NCBI RefSeq assembly: GCF_943914685.1
Contig: NZ_CALUCZ010000001.1
Span: 155,669 to 219,668 of the forward strand
Length of the DNA stretch: 64,000 bases
Origin: an uncultured Mobiluncus sp.
GTDB taxonomy: Bacteria; Actinomycetota; Actinomycetes; Actinomycetales; Actinomycetaceae
Reading direction: 5' to 3'
Shown one piece after another: positions 43,195-52,045 of this stretch; positions within the stretch are counted from its first letter, which is position 1; the number at the start of each line of letters is the position of its first letter. Below the pieces are notes generated by a model that saw only the letters and a program-made list of their open reading frames with translations, had not been told where the DNA came from and did no database searches. The position numbers and the translations under genes are program-made.

Positions 43195-43716
43195 ATGAGT
43201 GAGGTTGCTAAGTTCGATAAGGAGCGCGCGGCTCTCAGCGAACAGCTGGTTTACGAGTTTCACCGCCTGGTGTTTTCCGCCAATAATTTGATTGCCAATA
43301 TCTCAGCTGACTTGGGAATGCACGGCAAGGACGGCGATGGCCTGCTGTTGATTTGGCGTTCCGAGATTGCCGGAAAGCCCCTGTCCCCCTCGGAACTTGC
43401 CGATGGCCTGCACATTACTCGCGCTGCCGCTAGCTATCTCGTGGACCGCTTGGTCAACCTGGGATACATCAGCAGGCAGACAGACCCGGAGGATCGCCGC
43501 CGAGCCGTGCTGCGCATCGCAGAATCTGGAGACATGCTGGGGCACAATTTTGTCGGTTCCGTAAACGAGGACCTCAATGGCGTTTTTGCCAACCGTTCTA
43601 ACGAGGAAATCAAGCAGTTCTCGGAAATGCTGGCGGAATTCATCGACCAGATTGACGATTCTCACCACACAAAAACCTCACAATCGGGTTCGTCAGAGTC
43701 TCCAAACCCCCAGTAA
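43195..43716 (+). CDS. MarR-family transcriptional regulator
   Basis: 173 residues. The winged helix covers about 60-115: LSPSELADGLHITRAAASYL, VDRLVNLGYISRQTDPEDRR (the wing with the conserved D-x-R-R). Helical arms on both sides form the dimer. MarR proteins usually repress an adjacent transporter and release on binding phenolic or lipophilic compounds. The DHA2 transporter lies 79 nt downstream with the same operator, so this is its likely repressor and also autoregulates. The ATG follows a -10 hexamer by 7 nt with no ribosome-binding site. A Ser/Pro tail (SQSGSSESPNPQ) ends the chain. Confidence 0.88.
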   Translation: MSEVAKFDKERAALSEQLVYEFHRLVFSANNLIANISADLGMHGKDGDGLLLIWRSEIAGKPLSPSELADGLHITRAAASYLVDRLVNLGYISRQTDPEDRRRAVLRIAESGDMLGHNFVGSVNEDLNGVFANRSNEEIKQFSEMLAEFIDQIDDSHHTKTSQSGSSESPNPQ

Positions 43717-43762
43717 AACCGGCCTTTGTCGCCGTACCTATTGAGATGAGCCCAAAATTTGA

Positions 43763-43788
43763 TTAAGTTTCTTAACTATCAATATAAT
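43763..43788 (+). promoter_or_regulatory. Operator and leaderless promoter of the DHA2 transporter
   Basis: TTAAG-TTT-CTTAA (43763-43775) is a perfect inverted repeat. TATAAT (43783-43788) follows and the ATG comes 7 nt later. Sequence and spacing copy the marR promoter, which supports control of both genes by one MarR protein. Confidence 0.65.
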
Positions 43789-43795
43789 TAATCTC

Positions 43796-45757
43796 ATGAC
43801 AATGATTAACACCATTGACGATTCCGAGACTGACGCGCCAAACGGAGCGGTGGAATCGCAAAATAACAACGAAAACCCCACTGGTTTGGCCTCACTCGAA
43901 CACACCGTGCCAGAACACTGGGGATTAATTTTGACGCTGTATCTGGCGGGAATTTTCATGGGTGCCTTGGACATGGGTATCGTGAATCCGGCTCGTACCG
44001 TTATTCAAAACAGCTTGGGGGTCGACGACCAAGCAGGTGTCTGGGTCTTTACGATTTATACTCTGGCCTACGCCATTGCCATTCCCGTTATCGGTAAACT
44101 GGCCGATTTATTGGGACGCAAGCCGGTATATGTGCTGGCTATCGCCTTGTTCGGGATTGGTTCACTAGGGTGTGGGCTCGCCCAAGACTTTCAATCGTTC
44201 GGTCTGTTGCTGGCCTCCCGCGTGGTGCAAGCCGTGGGGGGCGGCGGCATGATGCCAGTAGCCACCGCGGCGGCCGGGACTATCGCTCCTCCAGCAAAGC
44301 GCGGAATGGCTCTCGGCATGGTCGGCATGGTTTACGGCGTGGCCTCAGTTATCGGGGGTTCAGCCGGTTCGCTGATTATGGATATTGCTGGTACCGAAAA
44401 CTGGCAGTGGATTTTTTACATCAACGTGCCGATTGCCCTGGCAGTGGTGGTTCTGGGAGTCCTTTTCTTAGACCGCGATCGCGCCGAAGCGGGCCGCCGC
44501 CTGGATATTCCCGGCACCGTCTTAATCGTGGTCGCGATCACGGCCCTCTTGTGGATGTTCCAGCACCTGGATTTCACGGATATCAGCAGTTCTTTCCAAG
44601 ACTCCAACGTCCGGGTTTCCCTGCTGATTTTTGCCATCTCGGGGGTGGTTTTCTGGGTTACCGAGCACCGCGTTCACGACCCCTTAATCAACTTTGACTA
44701 TTTCATGAATATACCGGTCGGGGCCACTTTGTTGCTCGGCATGGTGGCTGGCACCTTGATGATGACGATTGTGTTCATTCCCCAGTTCGCTGAGAACTCC
44801 ATGCGCCTGCCTACAGGCGATGGCGGCTACCCCACCATTATCATCGGGGTCGCCTCCGGCCTCGCGTCGCCAATCTCCGGACGGCTCACTGATAAGCTCG
44901 GTCCTCGCTTTGTGCTGGGACTCGGGGTCATTATCTGCGCTATCTCCGGTCTGATGCTGATTTTCTGGGCCTCTCCGTATCCCGGAATACTGTCTACCAG
45001 CGTGTCCATTTTCATGATGGGATTCGGTATGGGATTCCTGATGGGCGCCCCCCTGACCTACCTGATTTTGCACTTGGTTCCCAGCCGTGACGCGAACACC
45101 GGTCAGGCCACTTTGTCGTTGATGCGGTCGTTGGCGACTACCTTGGCTCCAGCTATCCTGGTGGGTCTGCTCGCTACCGCCATGGGCGGCCTGTCTGGAA
45201 AAGTCATGGAAGTCATGCCGAAACCGGATATGTCCGCCATGTCCTCCGCGATGCCCGCAGCTCCCGGCGGAATGCCAATGGTCGGCGGTCAAGACTCTGG
45301 CATGGGCCAAATGCCGCCCGGAAACACCGGCGACGGTTCGCAATCTTCCGCACCACCCCAGGACACAATTGACCCCGGATTTTCCATGGCTAATGTGCCT
45401 GACCAGTTGATGAATCGCCTCAAGAGCGCGGACGTCACCAATATCGTGGAGCGATCCAAGGAACTGGCGAACTACACGTTCGACGAGCAAGGCAACACCA
45501 TGAAGGAACAGATGGGCTTTGTGCCGCCAGCCCTAGAGCAGGCTCGCCAGGATTATCTTCAGGACATCGACGCTCACGCGGACACTATCGAATCGACGTT
45601 CCAACTGGAGCTCAATAAGGGATTTATCCGCTTGTTCTGGTTCTATACCCTCGTGTCTCTGTTCGGCGTGCTGTTGCTGTTTGGGGTTCCCTCCAAGAAA
45701 ACTCTCGACGCCCACATTATGAAGACCGCGCAATCAGCGGCGGAGAACTCAATCTAG
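43796..45757 (+). CDS. DHA2-family multidrug exporter with Met-rich extracytoplasmic loop
   Basis: 653 residues, 14-helix major facilitator (EmrB/QacA type), a proton-driven drug antiporter. Motif A is GKLADLLGRKPVYV, the DHA2 helix-1 motif LDMGIVNPA is conserved, and motif C-like GMVYGVASVIGGSAGS is present. Unusual is a loop of about 150 residues between helices 13 and 14, Met/Gly/Pro-rich (MSAMSSAMPAAPGGMPMVGG) then helical. The N-terminus has 40 polar residues. It is preceded by an operator shared with marR, so it is likely induced by a MarR ligand. Substrate unknown. Confidence 0.88.
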   Translation: MTMINTIDDSETDAPNGAVESQNNNENPTGLASLEHTVPEHWGLILTLYLAGIFMGALDMGIVNPARTVIQNSLGVDDQAGVWVFTIYTLAYAIAIPVIGKLADLLGRKPVYVLAIALFGIGSLGCGLAQDFQSFGLLLASRVVQAVGGGGMMPVATAAAGTIAPPAKRGMALGMVGMVYGVASVIGGSAGSLIMDIAGTENWQWIFYINVPIALAVVVLGVLFLDRDRAEAGRRLDIPGTVLIVVAITALLWMFQHLDFTDISSSFQDSNVRVSLLIFAISGVVFWVTEHRVHDPLINFDYFMNIPVGATLLLGMVAGTLMMTIVFIPQFAENSMRLPTGDGGYPTIIIGVASGLASPISGRLTDKLGPRFVLGLGVIICAISGLMLIFWASPYPGILSTSVSIFMMGFGMGFLMGAPLTYLILHLVPSRDANTGQATLSLMRSLATTLAPAILVGLLATAMGGLSGKVMEVMPKPDMSAMSSAMPAAPGGMPMVGGQDSGMGQMPPGNTGDGSQSSAPPQDTIDPGFSMANVPDQLMNRLKSADVTNIVERSKELANYTFDEQGNTMKEQMGFVPPALEQARQDYLQDIDAHADTIESTFQLELNKGFIRLFWFYTLVSLFGVLLLFGVPSKKTLDAHIMKTAQSAAENSI

Positions 45758-45770
45758 GACTACAAACCAG

Positions 45771-45804
45771 CCGGGCGCCCCGTATCTACGGAGCGCCCGG
45801 TTTT
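45771..45804. terminator. Bidirectional terminator between the DHA2 gene and pntB
   Basis: CCGGGCGC (45771-45778) pairs with GCGCCCGG (45793-45800) and CCGTA/TACGG extends the stem inside. TTTT follows on the plus strand. It serves two convergent genes. Confidence 0.8.
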
Positions 45805-45843
45805 GGCTCGTGATCCTCGCGGAATCCGGCTCAAATTCAGGAA

Positions 45844-47376
45844 CTAATACAACTCCAGCGCAGGCGGCGCCCCGATTGCGTCCAACCGTGCCGCCAGAGT
45901 TTCTTTCGCGTCGCCTTGGAAAATCAACACCCGGTCCGGTTCGGTCTCAGCCCGGGCATACAGCGGGTTTTCCACCCCGGCATAGCCCGGTTTCAAGTCG
46001 AAGTTAAAGATGGCCACGTGAGCGCAGTCTCCCACGTTCAGCACGGGCATTCCGTAGATTGGGGTGCCTTCAGCAGTATTGGCTGCCGGGTTCATGACAT
46101 CGTTAGCACCAACGACCACCGTCAAATCCGCAGTCGCGAAGTCATCGTTGATGTCTTTCATCTCCCGCAGCTTTTCGTAGTCCACGTCAACTTCGGCCAG
46201 CAGCACGTTCATATGTCCGGGCATACGTCCCGCCACCGGGTGAATCGCGAAGTCCACGTTCTTTCCGGCCTTTTCCAGGTAGTCCAACAGGCGTTTGACT
46301 TGGGCTTGGGCTTGAGACAGGGCCATGCCGTAGCCGGGCACCAAGATGACGCGCTGGGCTTGCTCCACCCAGTTGGCGAAAGTGGTTTCCGGGTCAGCGG
46401 CAGGGGCTGCGGGTGTCGGTTGGTCGCCAGGGGTGGCCTCGCCGGTTTCGGTCTCACAAGGTGATTCGCCGGGTTTTTCCGATTCAGTTTCAGTTGGCGT
46501 TGGGGCGGCGGTGCTGACGGAAGTCTTGCCCAGCAAAATATCCATGAGGTGGCGGTTCATCGCCCGGCACATGATTTGGGTCAGCAGCAGACCGGAAGCC
46601 CCGACGATAGCCCCGATAGCCACCAATAGCAGGTCAGAAATGGCCAAGCCGGCGATGGCTCCCGCCACCCCGGACAGGGAGTTCAGCAGGGAAATCGTGA
46701 TGGGCATGTCGGCTCCGCCCACCCGCACCGCCAGCAGGTAGCCAAACAGGTTGGCGGCCACAATCTGGACGATGAGCAACACCGTTTGCGCCACACCCGG
46801 ACTGCTGAACGGTGGAAAAACGTAAGCCAGAGCGGCACCCAGGCTAATGACCAAGCTCAGACCCACCCACACGGAATGCGCGGGGAGCACTTTCGGGTGC
46901 TGATCCAGAATCTGGTGCAACTTCCCTGCTGCAATGAGGGAACCAAAGAAAGTCGCACCACCGACAGCAACCGCTAAACCGGCAGTGAACTGAGCAAAAG
47001 CATTGTTATCAGCGTGTCCGGTCAAGGCCAGCGACCCGGCAAGCATCGAGGCCATACCGCCCAATCCGTTGAGCAAAGCCACGGTTTGCGGCATCCGAAT
47101 CATCTTGGTCTTACGCCAGATAATGACCCCGAATAACGCTCCGACCAGCATTGCGGCATAGAGTTCAACAGCGCTGAGAATCCCGAAGTTCCACAATGTC
47201 GCCACAATAGCCAAAGCCATCGCTAAAGCGCCCAGAAGGTTGCCGCGCACCGCTGTCTGTACCCTGGAGAGCATATTTAATCCCACCAGCACCAGTATCA
47301 CCAGCACTACCGAAACGGCATAGTAGAGCAGACTGTTCGGGCCTTGTGCCCCCACCAGATTCAAGGTGTTACCCAT
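45844..47376 (-). CDS. pntB: Proton-translocating NAD(P) transhydrogenase, beta subunit
   Basis: 510 residues. Domain II comprises about nine membrane helices (LLYYAVSVVLVILVLVGLNM to LLTQIMCRAMNRHL). Domain III binds NADP(H): VILVPGYGMALSQAQAQ, HPVAGRMPGHMNVLLAE, VVVGANDVMNPAA and YGMPVLNVG. PntAB moves hydride between NADH and NADP+ using the proton gradient. The linker between domains is about 50 residues, rich in Pro/Thr/Glu (TPTETESEKPGESP), longer than usual. It starts 2 nt after the pntA2 stop, with GGGGAG just before. Confidence 0.93.
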   Translation of the reverse strand: MGNTLNLVGAQGPNSLLYYAVSVVLVILVLVGLNMLSRVQTAVRGNLLGALAMALAIVATLWNFGILSAVELYAAMLVGALFGVIIWRKTKMIRMPQTVALLNGLGGMASMLAGSLALTGHADNNAFAQFTAGLAVAVGGATFFGSLIAAGKLHQILDQHPKVLPAHSVWVGLSLVISLGAALAYVFPPFSSPGVAQTVLLIVQIVAANLFGYLLAVRVGGADMPITISLLNSLSGVAGAIAGLAISDLLLVAIGAIVGASGLLLTQIMCRAMNRHLMDILLGKTSVSTAAPTPTETESEKPGESPCETETGEATPGDQPTPAAPAADPETTFANWVEQAQRVILVPGYGMALSQAQAQVKRLLDYLEKAGKNVDFAIHPVAGRMPGHMNVLLAEVDVDYEKLREMKDINDDFATADLTVVVGANDVMNPAANTAEGTPIYGMPVLNVGDCAHVAIFNFDLKPGYAGVENPLYARAETEPDRVLIFQGDAKETLAARLDAIGAPPALELY

Positions 47377-47378
47377 GA

Positions 47379-47705
47379 CTACTCCCCCTCTCCAGGCTGA
47401 GCGCCCCCACCGGCGACGGGCTTGTGTTTCTTATCGAACATTCGCAGCATCCGGTCAGTGACCCCAAAACCGCCGACAATGTTCACCATCGCCAGCGCAA
47501 CCGCCAGCAAGCCCAGCGCTTTTGACCCCAGACTCACCGCCAACGCGGCCGCGCTGAGACAGCCCAGCACGGTCACGCCGGAAAAAGCGTTCATGCCGCT
47601 CATCAGCGGAGTGTGTAAAAGACTGGGAACGTGGCTGATGATTTTATAGCCGACCAGGGTAAACACCACCAGCACGACCAATAACACGCCTTGGAATGGA
47701 GTCAT
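47379..47705 (-). CDS. pntAB: NAD(P) transhydrogenase alpha subunit, membrane part (PntA2)
   Basis: 108 residues with three helices (LVVLVVFTLVGYKIISHVP; VTVLGCLSAAALAVSLG; LLAVALAMVNIVGGFGVTDRML). VTDRML and HTPLMSGMNAFSGV are the typical PntAB signatures. It is the domain II piece of the alpha subunit, separate from the NAD-binding part as in many actinobacteria. Strong site GGAGAAA before the ATG. A C-terminal KKHKPVAGGG tail follows. Confidence 0.92.
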   Translation of the reverse strand: MTPFQGVLLVVLVVFTLVGYKIISHVPSLLHTPLMSGMNAFSGVTVLGCLSAAALAVSLGSKALGLLAVALAMVNIVGGFGVTDRMLRMFDKKHKPVAGGGAQPGEGE

Positions 47706-47784
47706 CGATTTTCTCCTTGGGTTACGGTTTTGTTAGGAATCTCATAATTTAGCCAAGCAAGGCGGTGACGCCGCCCCGCGGCAT

Positions 47785-47828
47785 CGATTAGGGCGACCTC
47801 ACCGTTGACCGGCCGGCCGCCCTAATCG
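47785..47828. repeat. Palindrome between pntA1 and pntA2
   Basis: CGATTAGGGCG (47785-47795) and CGCCCTAATCG (47818-47828), 11-bp perfect arms around a GC-rich loop, in the 140-nt gap within the pnt operon. With no T-run it may adjust subunit ratios or be a processing hairpin. Confidence 0.55.
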
Positions 47829-47845
47829 TCACAATCTCAGGTCTT

Positions 47846-49006
47846 TTAGGCCAGACCCATCGCCTCGCGCGCACCAACGTGAACGATTTCGCCGTCAATA
47901 GTCGTGAGGGTCTTGGCGATAATCTCATCGCTGCGATCCAGGACGATTTGGCCGTCTTTGACCAGGAAGTCCACGAAGTTGGCAATGTTCTTGGCGAACA
48001 TGAAAGTCGAGCTCTTCGGCAGCATACCGGGGATGTTCTTAATCCCCACCAGGGTGACGTGGTGCTTGACTTCCACCTTGCCCGGAGGCGTGATTTCGCA
48101 GTTGCCGCCTTGGTCAATGGAAATATCCACAATGACTGAACCAGGCTTCATGGATTTCACCATGTCCTCGGTAATGAGTCGTGGCGCCAAATGGCCCGGC
48201 ACCAGCGCAGAAGCAAAGATAATGTCCATGTCAGGAACGACCTTAGCCAGAGCAGCACGCTCTTTGACCAGCTCATCTTCCGGCAGGGCCTGGGCATAGC
48301 CACCCTCACCAATAGCCTTCTCAGGGTCTACCCCTAGTTCTACCGGCTTGGCGCCCAAGGAAGTGGCCTGTTCGGCGGCCATCGGGCGAATATCAGCCGC
48401 GTGCACCACGGCACCCAGACGTTTCGCGGTAGCCAGGGCTTGCAAACCGCCCACACCTACCCCGACGACCAGCACCTTCAGGGGATCAATCCGCCCGATA
48501 GCACTGTGAATCATGGGCATGAAAGACGGCTGGTAGTTCGCCGCCAAGAGGATACCTTTGTACCCAGCGCAGGTACTCATCGAGGTCAGTGCGTCCAAGT
48601 TTTGTGCCCGGGAAATACGCGGCACGCCGTCCAAAGTCAGCGAAATGACACCCTGCGCCGCCATCTCTTTCACCATCTCGTGGTTAGCTGGGGCAGCCGG
48701 GTGAATAAAGGTAATCAAGTACTGACCTTTATGCATCATGGAAATCTCGGAGCGGCCCTTGGCCTCGTTGAACAGCGGTTCCTTGACTTTCAAAATCAGG
48801 TCCGCCCGCTGGTAGACCTCCTCCGGGTCGTCGACCATCTCAGCTCCCGCCGAGACATACTCCGGGTCGTGGAAGAAAGAACCTTCCCCGGCACCTTTTT
48901 CGACCAAGACAGTCAAGCCCTTGCCGACCATATCCGCCACCGTTTCCGGGGTAGCAGCCACGCGGTCTTCACCGCTCATAATTTCCTTGGGTACACCAAT
49001 AATCAT
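47846..49006 (-). CDS. pntAA: NAD(P) transhydrogenase alpha subunit, NAD-binding part (PntA1)
   Basis: 386 residues, alanine dehydrogenase/PntA fold. MIIGVPKEIMSGEDRVAATP is the N-terminal signature. The NAD site is VLVVGVGVGGLQALATAKRLG, the mobile-loop region SALVPGHLAPRLITEDM, and VDISIDQGGNCE follows. The RQD loop of PntA is present (DISIDQGGN). It binds NAD(H) in the cytosol as domain I of the transhydrogenase. Only the later KKxDQ-type alanine dehydrogenase features are missing, and the downstream pntA2-pntB genes settle the call. GGAGGG lies 8 nt before the ATG. Confidence 0.91.
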   Translation of the reverse strand: MIIGVPKEIMSGEDRVAATPETVADMVGKGLTVLVEKGAGEGSFFHDPEYVSAGAEMVDDPEEVYQRADLILKVKEPLFNEAKGRSEISMMHKGQYLITFIHPAAPANHEMVKEMAAQGVISLTLDGVPRISRAQNLDALTSMSTCAGYKGILLAANYQPSFMPMIHSAIGRIDPLKVLVVGVGVGGLQALATAKRLGAVVHAADIRPMAAEQATSLGAKPVELGVDPEKAIGEGGYAQALPEDELVKERAALAKVVPDMDIIFASALVPGHLAPRLITEDMVKSMKPGSVIVDISIDQGGNCEITPPGKVEVKHHVTLVGIKNIPGMLPKSSTFMFAKNIANFVDFLVKDGQIVLDRSDEIIAKTLTTIDGEIVHVGAREAMGLA

Positions 49007-49206
49007 CGTAAAAAACCCTCCGCGAATACTTCGTTGTACGCACAGCTCATGGGTTCATGAGTTGGACGATAAAAAGTGTATCGCATGGAAGTTGTTTTTA
49101 TCCGTGTATTTAGTCCCAGATTTAATCCAGGGGTGCATTCATGTTTTGGGTGCACTGTTTCCCGTAAAATACCCCCGCAAAGCGGCTTTCGCTTGCATAT
49201 ACAGTG

Positions 49207-49243
49207 CGGGCGCCCCGAAGAAACACTTCCCTCGAGGCGCCCG
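49207..49243 (-). terminator. Hairpin after the fumarase gene
   Basis: CGGGCGCC (49207-49214) and GGCGCCCG (49236-49243), 8-bp perfect arms, about 20 nt beyond the fumarase stop. The T-run is weak. The remaining 160 nt to pntA1 hold its promoter region. Confidence 0.55.
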
Positions 49244-49263
49244 CCCTAGAAAACCGATGATGA

Positions 49264-50931
49264 CTACTTCTTTGGCGGCACCTTCAAGGTGAGCACCACT
49301 TTGTCCAATCCCTCGAAGAAATTGTTGCCCTTGTCGTCCACCACAATGAAAGCCGGGAAGTCCTCGACTTCGATCTTCCACACGGCTTCCATTCCCAGCT
49401 CAGGGTACTCTAGAACCTCGACCTTCTTGATGGAATGGGCGGCCAGCTCCGCGGCGGGACCACCGATAGAACCAAGGTAAAAGCCGCCGTGCTTGCGGCA
49501 GGCGTCAGTGACGACCTGGCCACGATTGCCCTTGGCCAGCATAATCATCGATCCGCCGTGGGCTTGGAACAGATCCACATAGGGGTCCATACGCGAAGCC
49601 GTGGTCGGCCCGAATGACCCGGAGGGCATTCCCTCGGGGGTTTTCGCCGGACCCGCATAATACACCGGGTGGTCCTTGAAGTATTGGGGCAGGTCGCCCT
49701 CCTGTTCCAGCCGGTCACGGAGTTTGGCGTGGGCGATGTCACGAGCCACGATGAGGGTTCCGGTCAGGGAAAGCCGCGTCTTGATGGGGTACTTGGTGAG
49801 TTCGGCGAGGACGTCTTTCATCGGACGGTTCAAGTCAATCTTCACCGCTTCGTCCCCGCCAAGTTCCGCGGTAGTGGGGTCGGGCATAAAGCGTCCCGGA
49901 TCGGTGTCCAGCGCCTCGATAAACACCCCGTCCTTGTTGATCTTTGCCACGCACTGCCGGTCAGCTGAACAGGACACAGCGATGGCCACCGGCAGGGACG
50001 CCCCGTGGCGCGGCAGGCGCACGACGCGCACGTCGTGGCAGAAATATTTGCCGCCGAACTGGGCGCCGATGCCCATGTGTCGGGTCATATCCAGGACTTG
50101 TTCCTCCATCTCGAGGTCGCGGAACCCTTGCGCCTGTTCACCGCCGTGAGTGGGCAAGCCGTCCAGGTAGTGCGCCGAAGCGTACTTCGCGGTCTTGAGC
50201 GTGTATTCCGCGGAAGTGCCGCCGATGACGATTGCCAAGTGATAGGGTGGGCAGGCCGCAGTCCCCAGCGAGCGAATCTTTTCCTCCAAGAACTGCATCA
50301 TGTGTTCAGGGTCAAGAATCGCCTTGGTCATCTGGTAGAGGTAGGACTTGTTGGCCGAGCCGCCGCCCTTGGCCATAAACAGGAAACGGTACTCCGCTTC
50401 GTGTCCCGGGGCAGTCTCGGCATACAGCTCCACCTGCGCCGGAAGGTTACAGCCCGTGTTCTTTTCTTCGTACATGGACAGGGGGCTGTTTTGGGAATAG
50501 CGCAGGTTCAGTTTCGTGTAGGCGTTGTAGACCCCGCGCGACAATGCCTCTTCGTCGGGACCCGGGGTCAACACGTGTTGTCCACGCTCACCCTTGATGA
50601 TGGCCGTACCAGTGTCCTGGCACATGGGTAGAACCCCCGCTGCCGCGATGTTTGCGTTACGCAACAGGTCCATCGCTACGAATTTATCGTTGCCCGATGC
50701 CTCCGGGTCGTCGAGAATCTTGCGCAACTGCTCCAGGTGAGCGGTACGCAGGTAGTGGGAAATGTCGTGGAACGCGGTCTCGGCCAGCAGGGTCAGCGCC
50801 TCCGGTTCGACCTTCAGGAATTTCGTCCCGTCCGGGCCCTCGACTTCGCTAATCCCCTCGCTGGTTAGTTTGCGGTATGTATAAGTGTCCTCGCCGTGCG
50901 GCAGGATATCAGCATAGAAAAAATCGGCCAC
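49264..50931 (-). CDS. Class I (iron-sulfur) fumarate hydratase
   Basis: 555 residues with the two fused parts of class I fumarase, oxygen-sensitive with a [4Fe-4S] cluster. Cluster-ligand candidates are Cys in LPMCQDTGTA, GTAACPPYH and the NTGCNLPAQV segment. Substrate-binding GGGSANKSYLYQM and the C-terminal SFGPTTASRMDPYVD / GNRGQVVTDAC motifs are present. It interconverts fumarate and malate; in fermentative actinobacteria it often runs reductively. The GTG start follows AAAGGGG at 4-6 nt. It is monocistronic by appearance. Confidence 0.93.
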   Translation of the reverse strand: MADFFYADILPHGEDTYTYRKLTSEGISEVEGPDGTKFLKVEPEALTLLAETAFHDISHYLRTAHLEQLRKILDDPEASGNDKFVAMDLLRNANIAAAGVLPMCQDTGTAIIKGERGQHVLTPGPDEEALSRGVYNAYTKLNLRYSQNSPLSMYEEKNTGCNLPAQVELYAETAPGHEAEYRFLFMAKGGGSANKSYLYQMTKAILDPEHMMQFLEEKIRSLGTAACPPYHLAIVIGGTSAEYTLKTAKYASAHYLDGLPTHGGEQAQGFRDLEMEEQVLDMTRHMGIGAQFGGKYFCHDVRVVRLPRHGASLPVAIAVSCSADRQCVAKINKDGVFIEALDTDPGRFMPDPTTAELGGDEAVKIDLNRPMKDVLAELTKYPIKTRLSLTGTLIVARDIAHAKLRDRLEQEGDLPQYFKDHPVYYAGPAKTPEGMPSGSFGPTTASRMDPYVDLFQAHGGSMIMLAKGNRGQVVTDACRKHGGFYLGSIGGPAAELAAHSIKKVEVLEYPELGMEAVWKIEVEDFPAFIVVDDKGNNFFEGLDKVVLTLKVPPKK

Positions 50932-51119
50932 TTTTGCCCCTTTGCTCTGGTGTTTTTGTGCGGTTTGATTCTAACGCCCCGGCTCCACCGTCCTCCTTGT
51001 AAGGCTTTAAACCGGAGGATTCCAGTTCTTCAGGCCTCAGAGCTATGTTTTGATTATCGCAAGCCTGACTAAAGAAAAAACGTTCCTGCCCCTCGGTCGC
51101 TGCTTCGGAGGGCTAAAGT

Positions 51120-51938
51120 ATGAATATGTCTGATTTATTTGCGGATTGGCGCCGGCCTACTTTTATCACCTCGGTGAATCCGGGGATGTTGGGCTATGAA
51201 CGGCTCATCCGCGATATGCATCCGCGAGTCGAACTGGTCGAGATTCGTTTGGACGGGGCGTGGCTGTCCCGCGGATCTTTCCAAGGCACGAAACATGACT
51301 TTGCCGAAGTCGCAAACCTCCTCCGGCAGGCTCGCGAACAGGTCAAACGCCCTATCTTGGCGACTTTCCGAACCGAGGGAGGACCCGTCTCGATTACCGC
51401 GGAAGTTTATGAACGCCTCGTGGCGCAGTCCGCGAAGTGCGCCGACTGGGTGGATGTCGAGTCGAATTATCCTTTCATTGGCATGACCGCGGAACAAGCC
51501 GCCGCCGCGGCCGAGGATCCCCACACGCAAGAGGACAATGAGAAACGCGTGGTAGGCCTGTTGCGCAACATTCACTCCAACGGTACGGGCGTTATCCTGT
51601 CCCGTCACTGTTGGGAGCCTTCCCCTAACAGCGAGAAAGAAGTCAGCGACCTGCTCATTTATCAGCTCAATTTGGGAGCGGACGTGTCTAAGGCGGCTTT
51701 TTCTCCGCAAACTCCCCAACAACTGGCAAATCTCCAGCAGGGCGGCAAGACCACTTTCCTGCTGACCCACAGACCCACGATTTTGATTGGGATGGGTGAA
51801 CTGGGCAAGCCCACTCGTTTGGCAGGTCCGCAGATGGGCAACTGGGGTACTTTTGTCACGGTGGGTGGTCCTCAGTCTGCGCCGGGGCAGCTGCCATTGG
51901 CGCAGTTGGAACTGCGCTATCCGGCATCCGGTTTCTAG
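51120..51938 (+). CDS. aroD: Type I 3-dehydroquinate dehydratase
   Basis: 272 residues, class I dehydroquinase, third step of the shikimate pathway, forming a Schiff base with substrate. Catalytic Lys191 lies in LGADVSKAAFSPQTP and base His163 in LSRHCWEPSP. The family motifs VEIRLDG (Glu-x-Arg) and ATFRTEGG, and the C-terminal SAPGQLPLAQLE, are conserved. The start ATG is preceded by GGAGGGCT 9-10 nt upstream. Type II enzymes are common in actinobacteria, so a type I enzyme here is notable but not rare. No other aro gene adjoins it. Confidence 0.9.
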   Translation: MNMSDLFADWRRPTFITSVNPGMLGYERLIRDMHPRVELVEIRLDGAWLSRGSFQGTKHDFAEVANLLRQAREQVKRPILATFRTEGGPVSITAEVYERLVAQSAKCADWVDVESNYPFIGMTAEQAAAAAEDPHTQEDNEKRVVGLLRNIHSNGTGVILSRHCWEPSPNSEKEVSDLLIYQLNLGADVSKAAFSPQTPQQLANLQQGGKTTFLLTHRPTILIGMGELGKPTRLAGPQMGNWGTFVTVGGPQSAPGQLPLAQLELRYPASGF

Positions 51939-52045
51939 GTCGCACTCCCGGGTACTTTTCCTGAACAGCGAACCGAGGCTTCAGCGAAATCATGGCGTAA
52001 GGTCGCAAATTGTGCGGACCTGCCCGTCCGGGAACATAGAACAGG

